From Danio rerio (lineage: Eukaryota > Chordata > Actinopteri > Cypriniformes > Danionidae): 64,000 bases of DNA. Location of the stretch: assembly GCF_049306965.1 (NCBI RefSeq), contig NC_133190.1, forward strand, positions 44,598,501 through 44,662,500, read 5' to 3'. Below, one piece after another: positions 12,360 to 21,830 of the stretch (the stretch's first letter is position 1; each line of letters starts with the position of its first letter). The position numbers were made by a program, and so were the translations under genes. The notes beneath the pieces are model-generated. The model was not told where the DNA came from. It worked only from the letters and a program-made list of their open reading frames with translations, and searched no databases.

Positions 12360-15300
12360 GTAAGGACTCTTAGCACAGCTGTTCACCAGTTAGTGCTAAT
12401 ATAAGCTAGAGAATGTGTCTTGAATCTAAAAGTTATAAAGACTCACCTTGTCATACTGTAATCTGTGGAGGATGAGAGATGAGGGCTTGCTCTTAACTTT
12501 CAGAGTTTCTGCAATGGAGAGCAGGCCACCTCTGATTTCCACATCAATCAGGGACAAGCTTCTCTCAATTGATCTTTGTTGGAAATGGAGAAATGACATT
12601 TCTTAAATGCTAGTAAAAACTACAACACATGTATTTTAATAGTTTTGTGAACAGATATAAATTTAGTCTGTTTTATATCTTGTCTGTGGCATTCATCGCC
12701 TTTATAATTGTTAGTGTAATCAGAAAAACTTGATGAAACAAATTTACTGGGAAATAATACAGAGTCTGCCTTCATAATTTGAAATGAAATCCCTTTATAT
12801 TGCGCAAATATAATTAAAGTTTCAAGTTTGCATTTGACTGAACACAAACATAATTTTTCTAATACTGAAAGTATTTTGGTTTTAATTTTTGGTTATGATT
12901 TTTCTTTCTCTTTTAGACATGGGCAGCAAACAAAAGTTTCAGAGATTCAACAAGCTCTAAAATCTTACATGAAAACTAAGCATCAGTATGTTTTAGAAGG
13001 ACTGGAAATACAAGGAAACCGAAAGCATCTAAATGAGATCTACACCGAGCTCTACATCATAGAAGGAGAAACTGAAGCAATCATAAATAAACATGAGTTC
13101 ACTATGATGGAAAGAGCAGTGAAGAGTGCTGCAGTGGTAGCAAAACCAATCAATTGCCGAGACATCTTTAGACCTTTACCTGGACGAGACAAAGCCATCA
13201 GAACTGTGCTGACGAAGGGAGTCGCTGGCATTGGAAAAACAGTCTCTGTGCAGAAGTTCATCCTGGACTGGGCTGAAGAGAAGCAGAATCAGGACATCCA
13301 GCTCATATTTCCACTTCCTTTCAGAGAGATTAATCTGATGAAGGACAAAAAGTTCAGTTTAGTTAGTCTTCTTCAGACCTTCTTTATGAAAGAAATAAGT
13401 TTACATCTGATTCAAAACTCTTCTATCATCTTCATCTTTGATGGTCTGGACGAGTGTCGTCTTCCTTTATACTTTAGCAGCAATGATATCTTGAGGGATG
13501 TGACCAAAGAAACATCAGTGGATGTGCTGCTGACGAACCTGATTGTGGGGAATCTGCTTCCCTCTGCTCTCATCTGGATCACCTCCAGACCCGCAGCAGC
13601 ACATCTCGTCCCCTCTGAGTGTGTCCATCGAGTGACAGAGGTACGAGGCTTCAATGACCCTCAGAAGGAGGAATACTTCAGCAAGAGAATCAGTGATCAG
13701 AGTCTGGCCAATACAATCATCTCACACCTGAAGTCCTCCAGGAGCCTCTACATCATGTGCCACATCCCAGTGTTCTGCTGGATCTCAGCCACTGTTCTGG
13801 AGAAGATGTTGAGTGAAGCAGAGACTGCAGAGATCCCCAAGACTCTCACTCAGATGTACACACACTTCCTGATGGCACAGATCAACATTAAAGACAGAAA
13901 GTATCATGAAATTAACAAAGATAAAGAGATTATCCTCAAACTGGGGAAACTGGCGTATGAGCAGCTGGAAAAAGGCAATATAATCTTCTATGAGGAAGAC
14001 CTGAGAGAGTGTGGCATTGATGTGGCAGAAGCTTCAGTTTACTCAGGATTGTGCACTCAGATCTTCAGAGAGGAGTTTGGCTTGTATCTGGGGAAAGTCT
14101 TCAGCTTTGTTCATCTGAGCATTCAGGAACATCTAGCAGCTCTATATGTGCACCTCTCCTTCCACAACAGTGGTGAAAATGTGCTTGAAGCACATGAACA
14201 CAGGGAGACAATGTTGAGCATACACAAATATGCTTTTAAAAAAGCTATACAGAGTAGGAATGGACATCTCGATCTTTTCTTTCGCTTCCTTATAGGACTT
14301 TCACTGGAGACAAATCACAGACTTCTAGAAGGTCTTTTGGTGAAAAAGACAGAGAGCATCTTGGAAATAAACAAAACTGTTGAGTATCTCAGGGATGAAT
14401 TCAAAAAGCAGTTTTGTCCAAATGATTGTCTCCTTCTGCTTCACTGTTTACATGAACTCAATGATCATTCAATGAATGATGACATTAAGGCCTGTGAAAA
14501 AGAAAACATGTCGCCAGATTACTGGCGGGCTTTGTTCTGTATTTTAATGACATCCAATGAGCGGTCAGAGGAGTTTAGACTTCAAGAATATGGCAGATCA
14601 GATGAGAGCTTACAATGGCTGCATCCTGTGATCAAGTTACACACAAAGGCTCGGTGAGCACTTTTTAAAATGTTATTACAAGAGTTCACACTTAGCTGAT
14701 GATTGATTATGAAGCTTGTTTGTCATGTTTTCCCGGGAGAGAGCCGTGAGCTTATAAGATCCTCGAGCCCGGGGCTTCATCCCGTTTGCAAGGCAAGAGG
14801 GGAGTTTGAGCTCAGGTAGATCTCAGGAACTCCCCTGCTTTAGTAGCTAATGAACAGATAGTGATTGCTCTTAAGAGATAACTACTTACTAGTAGAATGT
14901 CTATGGTGCTGATTTGGATTAGTCAATTAACTTAAGTTGCATGTTTTTGGACGGTGGGAGGCAACCGGGGAACCCAGGGGAAACCCATGTGAGCACGAGG
15001 AGAACGTGTAAACTCCACACAGAAACGTTGGCTGGCTTGTTAAGTACTAGAACCAGTGACGTTCATAAATGAACTTCACCAAATAAATGTATGCATGCAC
15101 ATTTTCTACATCTTAATTGATTTTCCTTATATTTTAGGTTGAATGACTGTAACATCACAGATGTAGGCTGTACATTTCTGACTACACTTCTCACATCACT
15201 ATCCATTGTGAGAGAGCTGGACCTAAGCCACAACAACCTGCAGGACTCAGGAGTAGAAATACTCTGTGTCGGAGTTAATAGATCAGCTCATGGAACAGCA

Positions 15301-16290
15301 CTGTATGCTTTCATTACTGTGTACTTAGCATATCATATTATGCTTGCACAATTTAATTAACTGTTTCTTACATTAGACTGAAAGAAATAGAAAAAACAAG
15401 GCTCAACAAAGTTCCAGCACCATCATGTGGTACACACAGCCTGCATAAACATGAGAATAAGGAAACATTTCATTTGCATCACAAAACTGATGGACTGGAA
15501 CCTCTGAAGTAAGTTCTGCAAGACATGCTGAATCACATGCTGGTCACATACATTTAAAAATTTTAGTAGATCCAGATAAGTGCCACAGCTTTAATCAGCA
15601 GCTTTCTTTTTCCAAGAGGAGCTTGGCATGACAACACGTCTCTTGGGAATCTTCACTAATTCAACCAATAACAGAATATGACTCTGAAAATACTTTAAGT
15701 TTTTTTCCCTATTTATGCATCAGATGTAATTTAAAGTAAATAATGAGGTACTGTAAATTACTTTACATAACATACCATTCTTACACACATTAAATTCTTT
15801 CTTATATCAGAATAAAGCAAACTGAAAGAAAGATGCACTGCAAAGTTTCAGCACCAACATGTGGCTCACACAGCCCACATCTCTTACATCTGCATCATAG
15901 AACTGCTGGACTACAGGATGGGGAGTGCAGCCTAAAATCTCTAAAGTAAGTGCTCTGTGGCCAGTATATTCTAGTCTAGCCTTCCTTACTATATTTGAAG
16001 AACTGTGTGTAGCACATCATTATAACTTATGTAATTCTTATAACACGTGTTTAGTGATGTTTAGTATGAATTTTTATTAAAGTCACAAACTGTTTCCAAA
16101 TAAATAATACAGAATGTAATACTTGTAACATACAGTTCTGACAAAGGGGTTATGAATCTAATTTCAGCGTCTTTATTGACAGAATAGTCAGTCAGACAAG
16201 GGTCAATCATAGGTGCAAACAGAATGAAACAGGGCAATCCAAAAGAGAAGTTGAGTTACAGGTGTAGATATCTGTTCAGGCAGCTAACAT

Positions 16291-16321
<31 letters not shown>

Positions 16322-19300
16322 GGGTCTGGAAACACGGCATGGAAAAACAAGACAAGGGAAATGCTTCATAATGCTACAGGGTAAACACCAACAAGACTCA
16401 GCAATGAGTGTGTAAATGTGATATTTATTTACTGTGCAATCAGTCTAAGATGAGCTACCAGCTACCAAAGTGTGAATGTAATCAAAGAGGAACCGGAACA
16501 GGTGTGAGTGAGGTGCATGACAGGATGTGTAGTCCATATGGTAACAGGATTGTAGCGTAAGTGAAAGTGAATGATTACCAGCAAGCCTGGAGTGTGGTGA
16601 TCGTGACAATACTTATGCCATGGCAGTTCTGAGGAATATTTCACCTAAAAATGAAAACTCTGTCATCATTTACTCACATTTCACTTGTTCCAAACCGGTT
16701 CCCAACCCAAGTGTGTTGAAGAATATTGGAAAGCTGTAAGCATTGATATTTATAGTTGGAAAAACAAATAGTTACAGGTTTCCATCAAGGATATTGTTTT
16801 GTATTTGATAGACAAAAACTAACAAATATTTTGAAACAAGTCAGTATTAGTGATGGGAAGTTCGGATCATTTTACTGACTCGTACCTTTGAATCTTTTTT
16901 CGAGTCATTTCGTTCCTTTTATTCAATTTGCCAAAATATTATTAAAACGTTACAAGTTGCTTCCAAACTCATCTGCAACTAGCCCAGGCGTTGACCACAC
17001 TACAAACAAGCCATAACTAGAATGCTATAAGAAAGAGAAAATAATCATTTGTTGTTTACCTGGTTTATGATTATGTCAGCTCACCTCTTCTGACAGGTCT
17101 TCAAATTTGAGTTGTTCGTTCATGTCACACAGACTCATATAAGCTTAAACAATGCACACAGTTTAAGCCAAAAGAAGCCATAATTATTTAACCTCTCAAG
17201 TCTTAAGGTTTTGGAGTCGTTCGTTCATCATGTGACAACATATAAAGAGAGATGACTCAAACCCGAAGACTCGAAATGAACGAATCAAATCTTTTTCTGG
17301 CTCTAAAAGCATATGACTGGCTCCTGTCTTTCATGTGATGAATGAACGACTCAAACCTGATAGAAGACTTGAAAAAGGAACTAATCTTGTGCGCAAATGA
17401 ACAAATCACTCCAAGAGGACTCATCGTTCTCGAGTCATGCAAAAGATTTGATCAAAATAAACGAATCGTTCAAGAACGACCCATCACTAGTCAAGATTGA
17501 GTAAATGAAGACAGATTCTTAATTTTTGGGTAAACTTCCCCTTTAACATGCACTGAAAATATGCTGTAAAATTAACAGTATTACTGGCAATTTTGGTAAG
17601 TGCACTGTAAACTAACAATTACAATTAAGCTGTAAAACTATAGCACAATTGCAATTGTTGATTTACAGTGCACTTGTAAATTTTACAGTATTACTGGCAA
17701 CCAAACTTGACAGTAACAATGTAAAGGATCCTACACACCGGGACGCTTTTCGTTTGCATTTTTTGTCAGTGTTTTATGAGACGTTTTTCCGTATTTAAAC
17801 CCAAGCGATTTTCACTGGCGTCAAGCAGAAGATTATGCAAAGTCGCTCCTTGACGTTAGATGGCGCTACACAACTTTAAGCTTCTGACACCCGCTTATAA
17901 CACAGAAGAAGAGGAGGAGAGGAAGTTCACACGCTTGTTGTTAAAGTTACTGGTGACTCGAACAAGCATGGATGGTTCAACCAGCACCTCCAGGTCTAGC
18001 GATGAAAAATTTATTATTGTTCATAAGAGCAAGAAGCAGCTCCACGCTCATATCGCCTCTGGGCATCTTCTTCAATGTGCGGTCGGATTGACAGTTTTGC
18101 GCTTGAGCGCCTCCAAGGGCTGTTTACTGTAACTTTAGCCGCTCCGTGCACATGAACAAAAGTGGCGATCTGATTGGTGGAGGTTTAGACGCGGTGCGTC
18201 AAAAAAAAAACAAGCATGAGGCATTTATTTTTTAAAATGACGCTTTTGCACCTGCCGTTTTGCACGTTGGTGTGCACGATCACATTGACGCCCTTTATTT
18301 AGTCACGAGGCGTTAAACGTCGACAGAAAACGCGAGCAAAAAACTTCTCGGTGTGCACAGGCCTGAACTTTGACAGCAAATTTTACAATATAGAGGCTAA
18401 AGGCTCCTACACACCGAGACGATTTTCGCTTGCGTTTATCGTCAGCATTTTACAAGATGTATTTCCGTATTCAAACCCAAGCAATTTTCACTGGCGTCAA
18501 GCAAAAGACAAAATCACTCCTTGACGTTAGATGGCGATACACAACTTTAAGCTTCTGACACCCACTTATAACACAGAACAGTTGGAGGAGAGGAAGTACA
18601 CATGCTTGTTGTTAAAGTTACTGGTGACTCGAACAAGCATGGATGGTTCAAGCAGCAGCTCCAGGTTTAGCGATGAAGAAATGATTATTGTTCAGCAGAG
18701 CAATAAGCAGCTCCACACTCATATCGCCTCTTGGCATCTTCTTCAATGTGCGGTCACAGTTTTGCGCTTGAGTGCCTCCAAGTGCTGTTTACTGTAACTC
18801 CAGCCGCTCCTTGCACGTGAACAAAGGTTTTCATGCGGTGCATGAGGCATTTTTTTTTTTTAATGACGCCTTTGCGCCTGGCGTTTTGTGTGTGGGTGTG
18901 CACAATCACATTGATGCCCTTTTGTTTAGTCACGAGGCGTTAAACGTCGATGTAATACGCGAGCAAAAAACGTCTCGGTGTGCACGGGCCTTAAGGCCAA
19001 GGTCACACTACACTTTTCATCCCATAGACTTTCATTCAGATGCATGCGAATGCAGTAGACCGGAAATGCAAGCTCATGCAAAAAGTTTTGCATGTCGCTG
19101 CATAGCAAAATTCAAGCTTGGTGAATTCTCACATGCAAAATTGCATCACGTCATTGAGTAAGACCAATAGAAGATCAAAACATGACCTATCTGTACAGAC
19201 ATTTCAAATATGGAGCAATCGCTTGCTTTCTTTAAAGTGTAATCATTCATTCATTTTCTTTTTAGCTTAGTCCCTTTATTAATCATGGGGTGGCCACAGC

Positions 19301-20611
19301 TAAATAAAACCACAAACTTATCCAGCATATGTTTTACGCAGCAGATGCTATTTCAGCCGCCTCCCATCACTGGGAAACACCCATACACCCTCATTCACAC
19401 ACTACGGACAATTTAGCTTACCCAGGTCACCTATAACCAGAGCACCTGGAGGAAACCCACGCCATCACAGGGAGAACTTCACCCAGAAATGCCAACTGAC
19501 ACAGCTGAGGCTCGAACTAGCAACCTTTTTGCTGTGAGGCGACAGCCTTACCCACTGCACGAACGTGCCACTTAAAGTCTAATCATCTTGTTTAATCCCA
19601 TTACTTTTCACAGTGCCATACAACAGAATTCTGCCAGCTCAAACTCGAGTGTGACCATGACTTAAGTTAATACAACTGATTTTGCTCTAGTTCATCACTG
19701 CACTGAACATTATTTACAACATTATTGCCTCTGATCCTGAGCAAATTTATACAAATCTGAGTGCAAGTTTCCTTTTGCATAAAGTCATTTTGTTCCTTGA
19801 TAATATATTTTAAAAATGACTCCTTAGTCATTTTTGTACAGTGGGGGATTACTTTACAAATGTATATCCATTTTAATGTCCAATGTATGTCTCTGCAGTC
19901 TGAGGGTTTGTGGAATAACAGAAGCAGGTAGTGACCACCTGGGCAAAGTTCTGAGTTTAAACCCTTCCCATCTGAAAGTGCTGGACCTGAGCTGGAACAC
20001 CATTGGAGACCCAGGAGTGAAACACCTTTGTGCTGCTTTGGAGAAAGTTGATTGTGCACTAGAAACACTGGCGTAAGTCATAATAAAAATTAAACTTTAA
20101 GATTTAGGTTATCAAGCAAATAGCAATCAAAATAAAACATGCGATTATATTGAAAAGGATTGACATCGTAAATGGTTTTACTCTCAGATTGGCCAAATGT
20201 GGATTGACAGAGGAAAGTTGTGCTGCTCTGGCTTCAGCGCTCAGCTCAAAGTCCTCCAGTCTGACAGATCTGGATATGAGTGTTAATGATCTACAAGACT
20301 CAGGAGTGAAGAAGCTGTGTGTGGGACTGCAGAATCCTCACTGTAAACTACAGAAGCTGAGGTAAAGATCTGAAAATGTCTCAGCAGATTCATTCAAATC
20401 ACATTGAAATAAAGAGCTTAAATAAGACTCCACTGACCTGCTTTGACTTGTTTTCTTCAGGTTGGCCAACTGTAAAGTAACTCATGAAGGAGTGACAGCC
20501 TTGACTGAAGCTCTGAAATCAAGTCTATCACAACTGAAAGAGCTCAATCTTCCTGAGAACAATCTGGAAGAGTCAGACTTGAACATGATTTCCATGATAA
20601 TAGACAAATAA
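6788..20611 (+). CDS. NLR-1: FISNA-NACHT-LRR (NLR-C class) receptor gene
   Basis: This multi-exon gene is predicted to encode a cytosolic NLR-C sensor of 1076 residues. Coding exons as I read them are 6788-6843, 7012-7125, 8732-8842, 10237-10347, 10498-10608, 12300-12359, 12917-14653, 15138-15302, 15377-15508, 15811-15945, 19899-20072, 20188-20361 and 20461-20611. Every internal junction has an AG acceptor and GT donor in phase 2, and the summed length is an exact multiple of three with TAA at 20609. The start ATG was chosen because the peptide Met-Lys-Asn-Ala-Glu-Asp-Asp matches the starts of NLR-2 and NLR-3. Order: start exon, repeat array, FISNA (about residues 195-255), NACHT (Walker A near 289, Walker B near 363), winged-helix/HD2, LRRs. 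No PYD, CARD or SPRY was seen. A dead array exon at 10812 is omitted. Function is inferred from family; the ligand is unknown. Confidence 0.85.
7457..8404. mobile_element. Tc1-like MITE (TA-flanked)
   Basis: Ends CAGTTGAAGTCAGAACTATT and AATAATTCTGACTTTAACTG are inverted repeats flanked by TA on both sides (7455-7456 and 8405-8406), the Tc1/mariner target signature. The non-coding body matches copies at 28751-29279 and 55938-56400. It is interrupted at 7748-8178 by a foreign tandem unit. Confidence 0.85.
7748..8178 (+). repeat. Tandem dimer of a tRNA-like (Pol III box-bearing) unit
   Basis: Two head-to-tail copies of a unit of about 240 bp: 7748-7986 complete, 7987-8178 shorter. Each starts with TGTAAYGGAGGCCAGCTAGT and contains GTTAGAGCAACMGACTCCC and a B box-like GGTTCGATACC (GGTTCAATACC in copy 2). 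The join runs straight from GGGGTTGAG into TGTAACGGAGG. The unit sits inside the Tc1-like MITE, and the interrupted MITE sequence resumes with GTAGACTATC. No obvious target duplication of SINE length is seen. Confidence 0.7.
8588..8678. repeat. (AATAT)n simple repeat
   Basis: About 18 tandem AATAT/ATATA units in the intron before NLR-1 exon 8732-8842, ending about 50 bp upstream of the splice acceptor. Confidence 0.95.
8932..10155. mobile_element. DNA transposon with ACTACGTTTACATGG ends, interrupted
   Basis: The left end (ACTACGTTTACATGGACATC) and right end (around 10128-10155, ...TGGTGTCCATCTAAATGTACTCAG) are imperfect inverted repeats of a fish-type MITE. Its middle holds another repeat (9410-9960). 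It lies wholly in the intron between array exons 8732 and 10237. No coding sequence. Confidence 0.6.
9410..9960. repeat. Dispersed repeat (CCCGGGAGAGAGCC family), copy 1, with SINE piece
   Basis: GC-rich block with GGGAGAGAGCCCTGAGCTC and GAGGGGAGTTTGAGCTCAGG, shared with 11215-11530 and 14700-15060. It is followed at 9653-9793 by a partial minus-strand DANA-like SINE body that ends in GAGCCACTGTGCCGCC. The class of the surrounding repeat is not known to me. Confidence 0.6.
10812..10910 (+). pseudogene. Decayed array exon of NLR-1
   Basis: After TATTTTAAG the sequence TTCTGAGGAGACATCGCATT lines up with the array exon at 8732, and [10 protein letters not shown] is still readable. In the array frame a TGA follows Pro at about 10842, and no CAAAG|GTAAA donor is found where the other copies have one. 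A transposon end begins shortly after (about 10983). It is probably skipped. Because array exons are phase 2 on both sides, skipping leaves the gene frame intact. Confidence 0.8.
10983..11958. mobile_element. DNA transposon with GTTTCCATC ends
   Basis: GCGTTTCCATCCAAC at the left is answered by GAGAATGGAAACAGAGC at the right, with subterminal ATGCGCAT-rich sequence. The same family occurs in the big NLR-3 intron (44631-47410). It is interrupted by the CCCGGGAGAG-type repeat at 11215-11530. No gene seen. Confidence 0.55.
11215..11530. repeat. Dispersed repeat (CCCGGGAGAGAGCC family), copy 2
   Basis: Shares GGCATGCTGTCCYGGGAGAG and the following GAGAGCTCCCCTG block with the copy at 9410-9960, and shares its 3' part (TGATTGG...CAATCATA...CTCTC). 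It sits inside a larger MITE. Confidence 0.65.
12917..14653 (+). CDS. NLR-1 FISNA-NACHT exon
   Basis: This is a single 1737-bp exon between TTTCTCTTTTAG and GCTCG|GTGAGC. The open frame continues about 90 bp upstream into intron, so the acceptor defines the start. FISNA: K[10 protein letters not shown] ... [19 protein letters not shown]-loop [14 protein letters not shown] (13218), Walker [12 protein letters not shown] (about 13425), sensor-1-like [11 protein letters not shown], then a winged-helix region ([16 protein letters not shown]) and [15 protein letters not shown]. The motor switches nucleotide state to drive assembly in this family. The stretch from about 13510 to 13900 is almost identical to the same stretch in NLR-2 and NLR-3, while the FISNA part and the C-terminal third differ clearly. 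Confidence 0.93.
14700..15060. repeat. Dispersed repeat (CCCGGGAGAGAGCC family), copy 3, with SINE piece
   Basis: TTCCCGGGAGAGAGCCGTGA and GAGGGGAGTTTGAGCTCAGG repeat the copy at 9410. Then 14950-15035 matches the body of a minus-strand DANA-like SINE (GGACGGTGGGAGGCAACCGG). The copy fills the intron between the NACHT exon and the first LRR exon of NLR-1. Confidence 0.6.
15138..20611 (+). CDS. NLR-1 leucine-rich repeat exons
   Basis: Six exons. 15138-15302 gives [11 protein letters not shown] ... [19 protein letters not shown], a canonical ribonuclease-inhibitor-type LRR start. 15377-15508 and 15811-15945 (132 and 135 bp) encode basic, His-rich segments that end in GLEPLK and [15 protein letters not shown], resembling the second half of an LRR. 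NLR-1 has two such exons where NLR-2 and NLR-3 have one. 19899-20072 and 20188-20361 are standard 174-bp LRR exons ([35 protein letters not shown]). 20461-20611 is the last, ending [10 protein letters not shown] with TAA at 20609-20611. The intron 15946-19898 is almost all repeats. LRRs in this family are thought to bind ligand or hold the NACHT inactive. Confidence 0.88.
15946..16847. other. Large NLR-1 intron, first part; unclassified sequence
   Basis: Contains a short (AATA)n run near 16286-16318 and a block (16190-16610) that reads like an interspersed repeat by its composition, but I could not assign it. No exon with flanking splice sites was found. Confidence 0.4.
16848..17489. mobile_element. 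hAT-like MITE with TAGTGATGGG ends
   Basis: TAGTGATGGGAAGTTCG at the left and GAACGACCCATCACTA at the right are inverted repeats. The flanks GTCAGTAT and GTCAAGAT form an 8-bp duplication with two mismatches. The inner sequence is full of ACTCGA/GAACGA words on both strands, as in fish copies of this type. Non-coding. Confidence 0.75.
17555..17720. repeat. Short dispersed palindromic repeat
   Basis: ACAGTATTACTGGCAA occurs twice (near 17577 and 17687), and AGTGCACTGTAAACTAACAATT faces AATTGCAATTGTTGATTTACAGTGCACTT. This looks like a small MITE remnant. Confidence 0.5.
17725..18364. mobile_element. Harbinger-type MITE, copy 1 (with a small ORF)
   Basis: Ends AGGATCCTACACACCGGGACG and CTTCTCGGTGTGCACAGGCCT are inverted repeats; the 3-bp flanks TAA/GAA are one change from a TWA duplication. 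The interior holds a reading frame of about 90 codons (17860-18132; the ATG I favour within it is at 17968, starting [13 protein letters not shown]). The same frame is preserved in the neighbouring copy. No catalytic transposase motif was recognised. Confidence 0.7.
18401..18991. mobile_element. Harbinger-type MITE, copy 2
   Basis: AGGCTCCTACACACCGAGACG at the left and CGTCTCGGTGTGCACGGGCCT at the right, with TAA on both sides (18398-18400 and 18992-18994): the 3-bp target signature of PIF/Harbinger. The interior matches copy 1, including the reading frame (18531-18797) whose product differs by scattered substitutions. A third partial copy lies at about 57200-57366. Confidence 0.8.
18995..19661. 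mobile_element. TTAA-flanked (piggyBac-like) MITE, interrupted by a SINE
   Basis: GGCCAAGGTCACACT at the left and AGTGTGACCATGAC at the right are inverted repeats, flanked by TTAA at 18991-18994 and 19662-19665, the piggyBac target. It abuts the Harbinger copy and shares its TAA. A DANA SINE is inserted at 19247-19571. Confidence 0.7.
19247..19571 (-). mobile_element. DANA-type SINE with a 15-bp target duplication
   Basis: Minus-strand tRNA-derived SINE: head near 19565 (GGCACGTTCGTGCAGTGGG, B box-like GCTAGTTCGAGCC), body, and ATTC tail at 19247-19256. The flanks TTAAAGTGTAATCAT (19232-19246) and TTAAAGTCTAATCAT (19572-19586) are a 15-bp target duplication with one mismatch, as expected for LINE-driven retroposition. 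Confidence 0.85.
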
Positions 20612-20753
20612 TCAGAGAATGAAAAGAAAAATTGACACTTTATGTGTGTATAAAGACACACAGTAACACCGTTTAATGAAATACATTTAAAGAACTTCAC
20701 AAAAAATATAAACATAAGCTGCACAATCAGTGTGAAAAATGAAAGTATCATAC

Positions 20754-21136
20754 AAGGTACGGCCTCTCTTCAATGGGGGGGCAGATCATTTACTGTTATT
20801 GCACCCAAACTCTGAAAATTCTCTACCATGTTCACTCCGTTCTGCTAATAATATCTCAGATTTTAAATTTTTACTTAAAACTCATTTATTTTCTGAACGC
20901 TTCAGTTTTGACCTGACAAACTGACTACTTTATCTGATCCACCTGCACTGCTCATTTGTCCCTTAGGTCTTGTTTTTGTATTTCCTGTTTGTTATATTTG
21001 ACTTCTTGTATGTTTGTGTATCTAATGCGGTCTCTACATTTATCTGCTTGTACTATCTCCTTTTGTCGCATTCTTTGTAAAGTGTCCTTGAGGTCTGGAA
21101 AGGCGCTATATAAACAAAATGTATTATTATTATTAC
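20754..21136 (+). mobile_element. 5'-truncated L2-like LINE fragment
   Basis: The translated start holds NSLPCSLRSANNISDFKFLLKTHLF in pieces, the usual C-terminal tail of L2-type reverse transcriptase ORFs. A 3' UTR follows, ending GGCGCTATATAAACAAAATG and (ATT)n. NLR-2's 3' flank (about 35285-35300) continues straight from one side of this insertion to the other, so the boundaries are supported by an empty site. Confidence 0.8.
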
Positions 21137-21500
21137 ACCATGACTGTAATGCCAAACTGAAAATCCAAAAAGCAAGAGAAGTCAAAGCTGGCAATGAGGC
21201 TTATCAGGAAAATAATTCCAGAAAGTTTAAGCAAATAAATACTATTTATTCAAAACTAGACTGTACTATATGGTAAAGAACAAAGCCAGATCCCTCATCT
21301 GTGTTTGCTCCTGTTGTTGTCCTGAGTTTCTCCATTTGTTTATATGCTAGTATGGCACATTACTTACATAGGACAATAGGAGACATCAATCTGTCGTTTT
21401 CTTACCTGCTGTGAAAACAATAATGAAAAAAATCTGTATTATCAGCCTTTTCTGAATAATAAGAATGTTTTAGTACATGCTATTTTACTTTTCATATTTA

Positions 21501-21506
21501 AATAAA
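21501..21506 (+). terminator. Candidate polyadenylation signal for NLR-1
   Basis: AATAAA lies about 890 bp after the NLR-1 stop, at the end of the flank that is shared with NLR-2. Other AATAAA-like words exist nearer the stop, so use is uncertain. Confidence 0.3.
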
Positions 21507-21549
21507 ACTGTGGTGTAAGTCCAAGTGTTGCGTAACTACAATACAGCAA

Positions 21550-21552
<3 letters not shown>

Positions 21553-21643
<91 letters not shown>
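21553..21643. repeat. (TA)n microsatellite
   Basis: About 45 uninterrupted TA dinucleotides downstream of NLR-1. Confidence 0.97.
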
Positions 21644-21646
<3 letters not shown>

Positions 21647-21830
21647 CAATATCACACAAGTAGCAGCGCAATATGGCTGTATATCAGCACTGGTGGGAGG
21701 CTAGCATTGACACGAGGCCATAGGCTGAGCGCCTTAGCGTCCCACTAGTTACGAGTGTGATATTGCATTTATACAACAGTTTGACGGCACAATCGTGTAT
21801 ATAAAAAAAACACGGAGAGTCTAAAAACTC
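21644..21830. repeat. Dispersed element, second copy of the 3776-3960 palindrome family
   Basis: GAGCAATATCACAC, ATATGGCTGTATATC and GTGTGATATTGCATTTATAC repeat the earlier copy in the same order, with a different loop. It sits directly against the (TA)n tract, suggesting insertion at or expansion from TA-rich sequence. Confidence 0.6.

Noticed and set aside
13052-13654. Antisense ORFs inside the NACHT exons (also 31586-32191 and 42580-43274)
   Set aside because: They mirror the conserved sense coding sequence, recur at the same place in all three genes for that reason, and have no splice or domain support.
18772-19161. 129-codon ORF
   Set aside because: It runs across the junction of a Harbinger-type MITE and a TTAA-type MITE and is not a gene.
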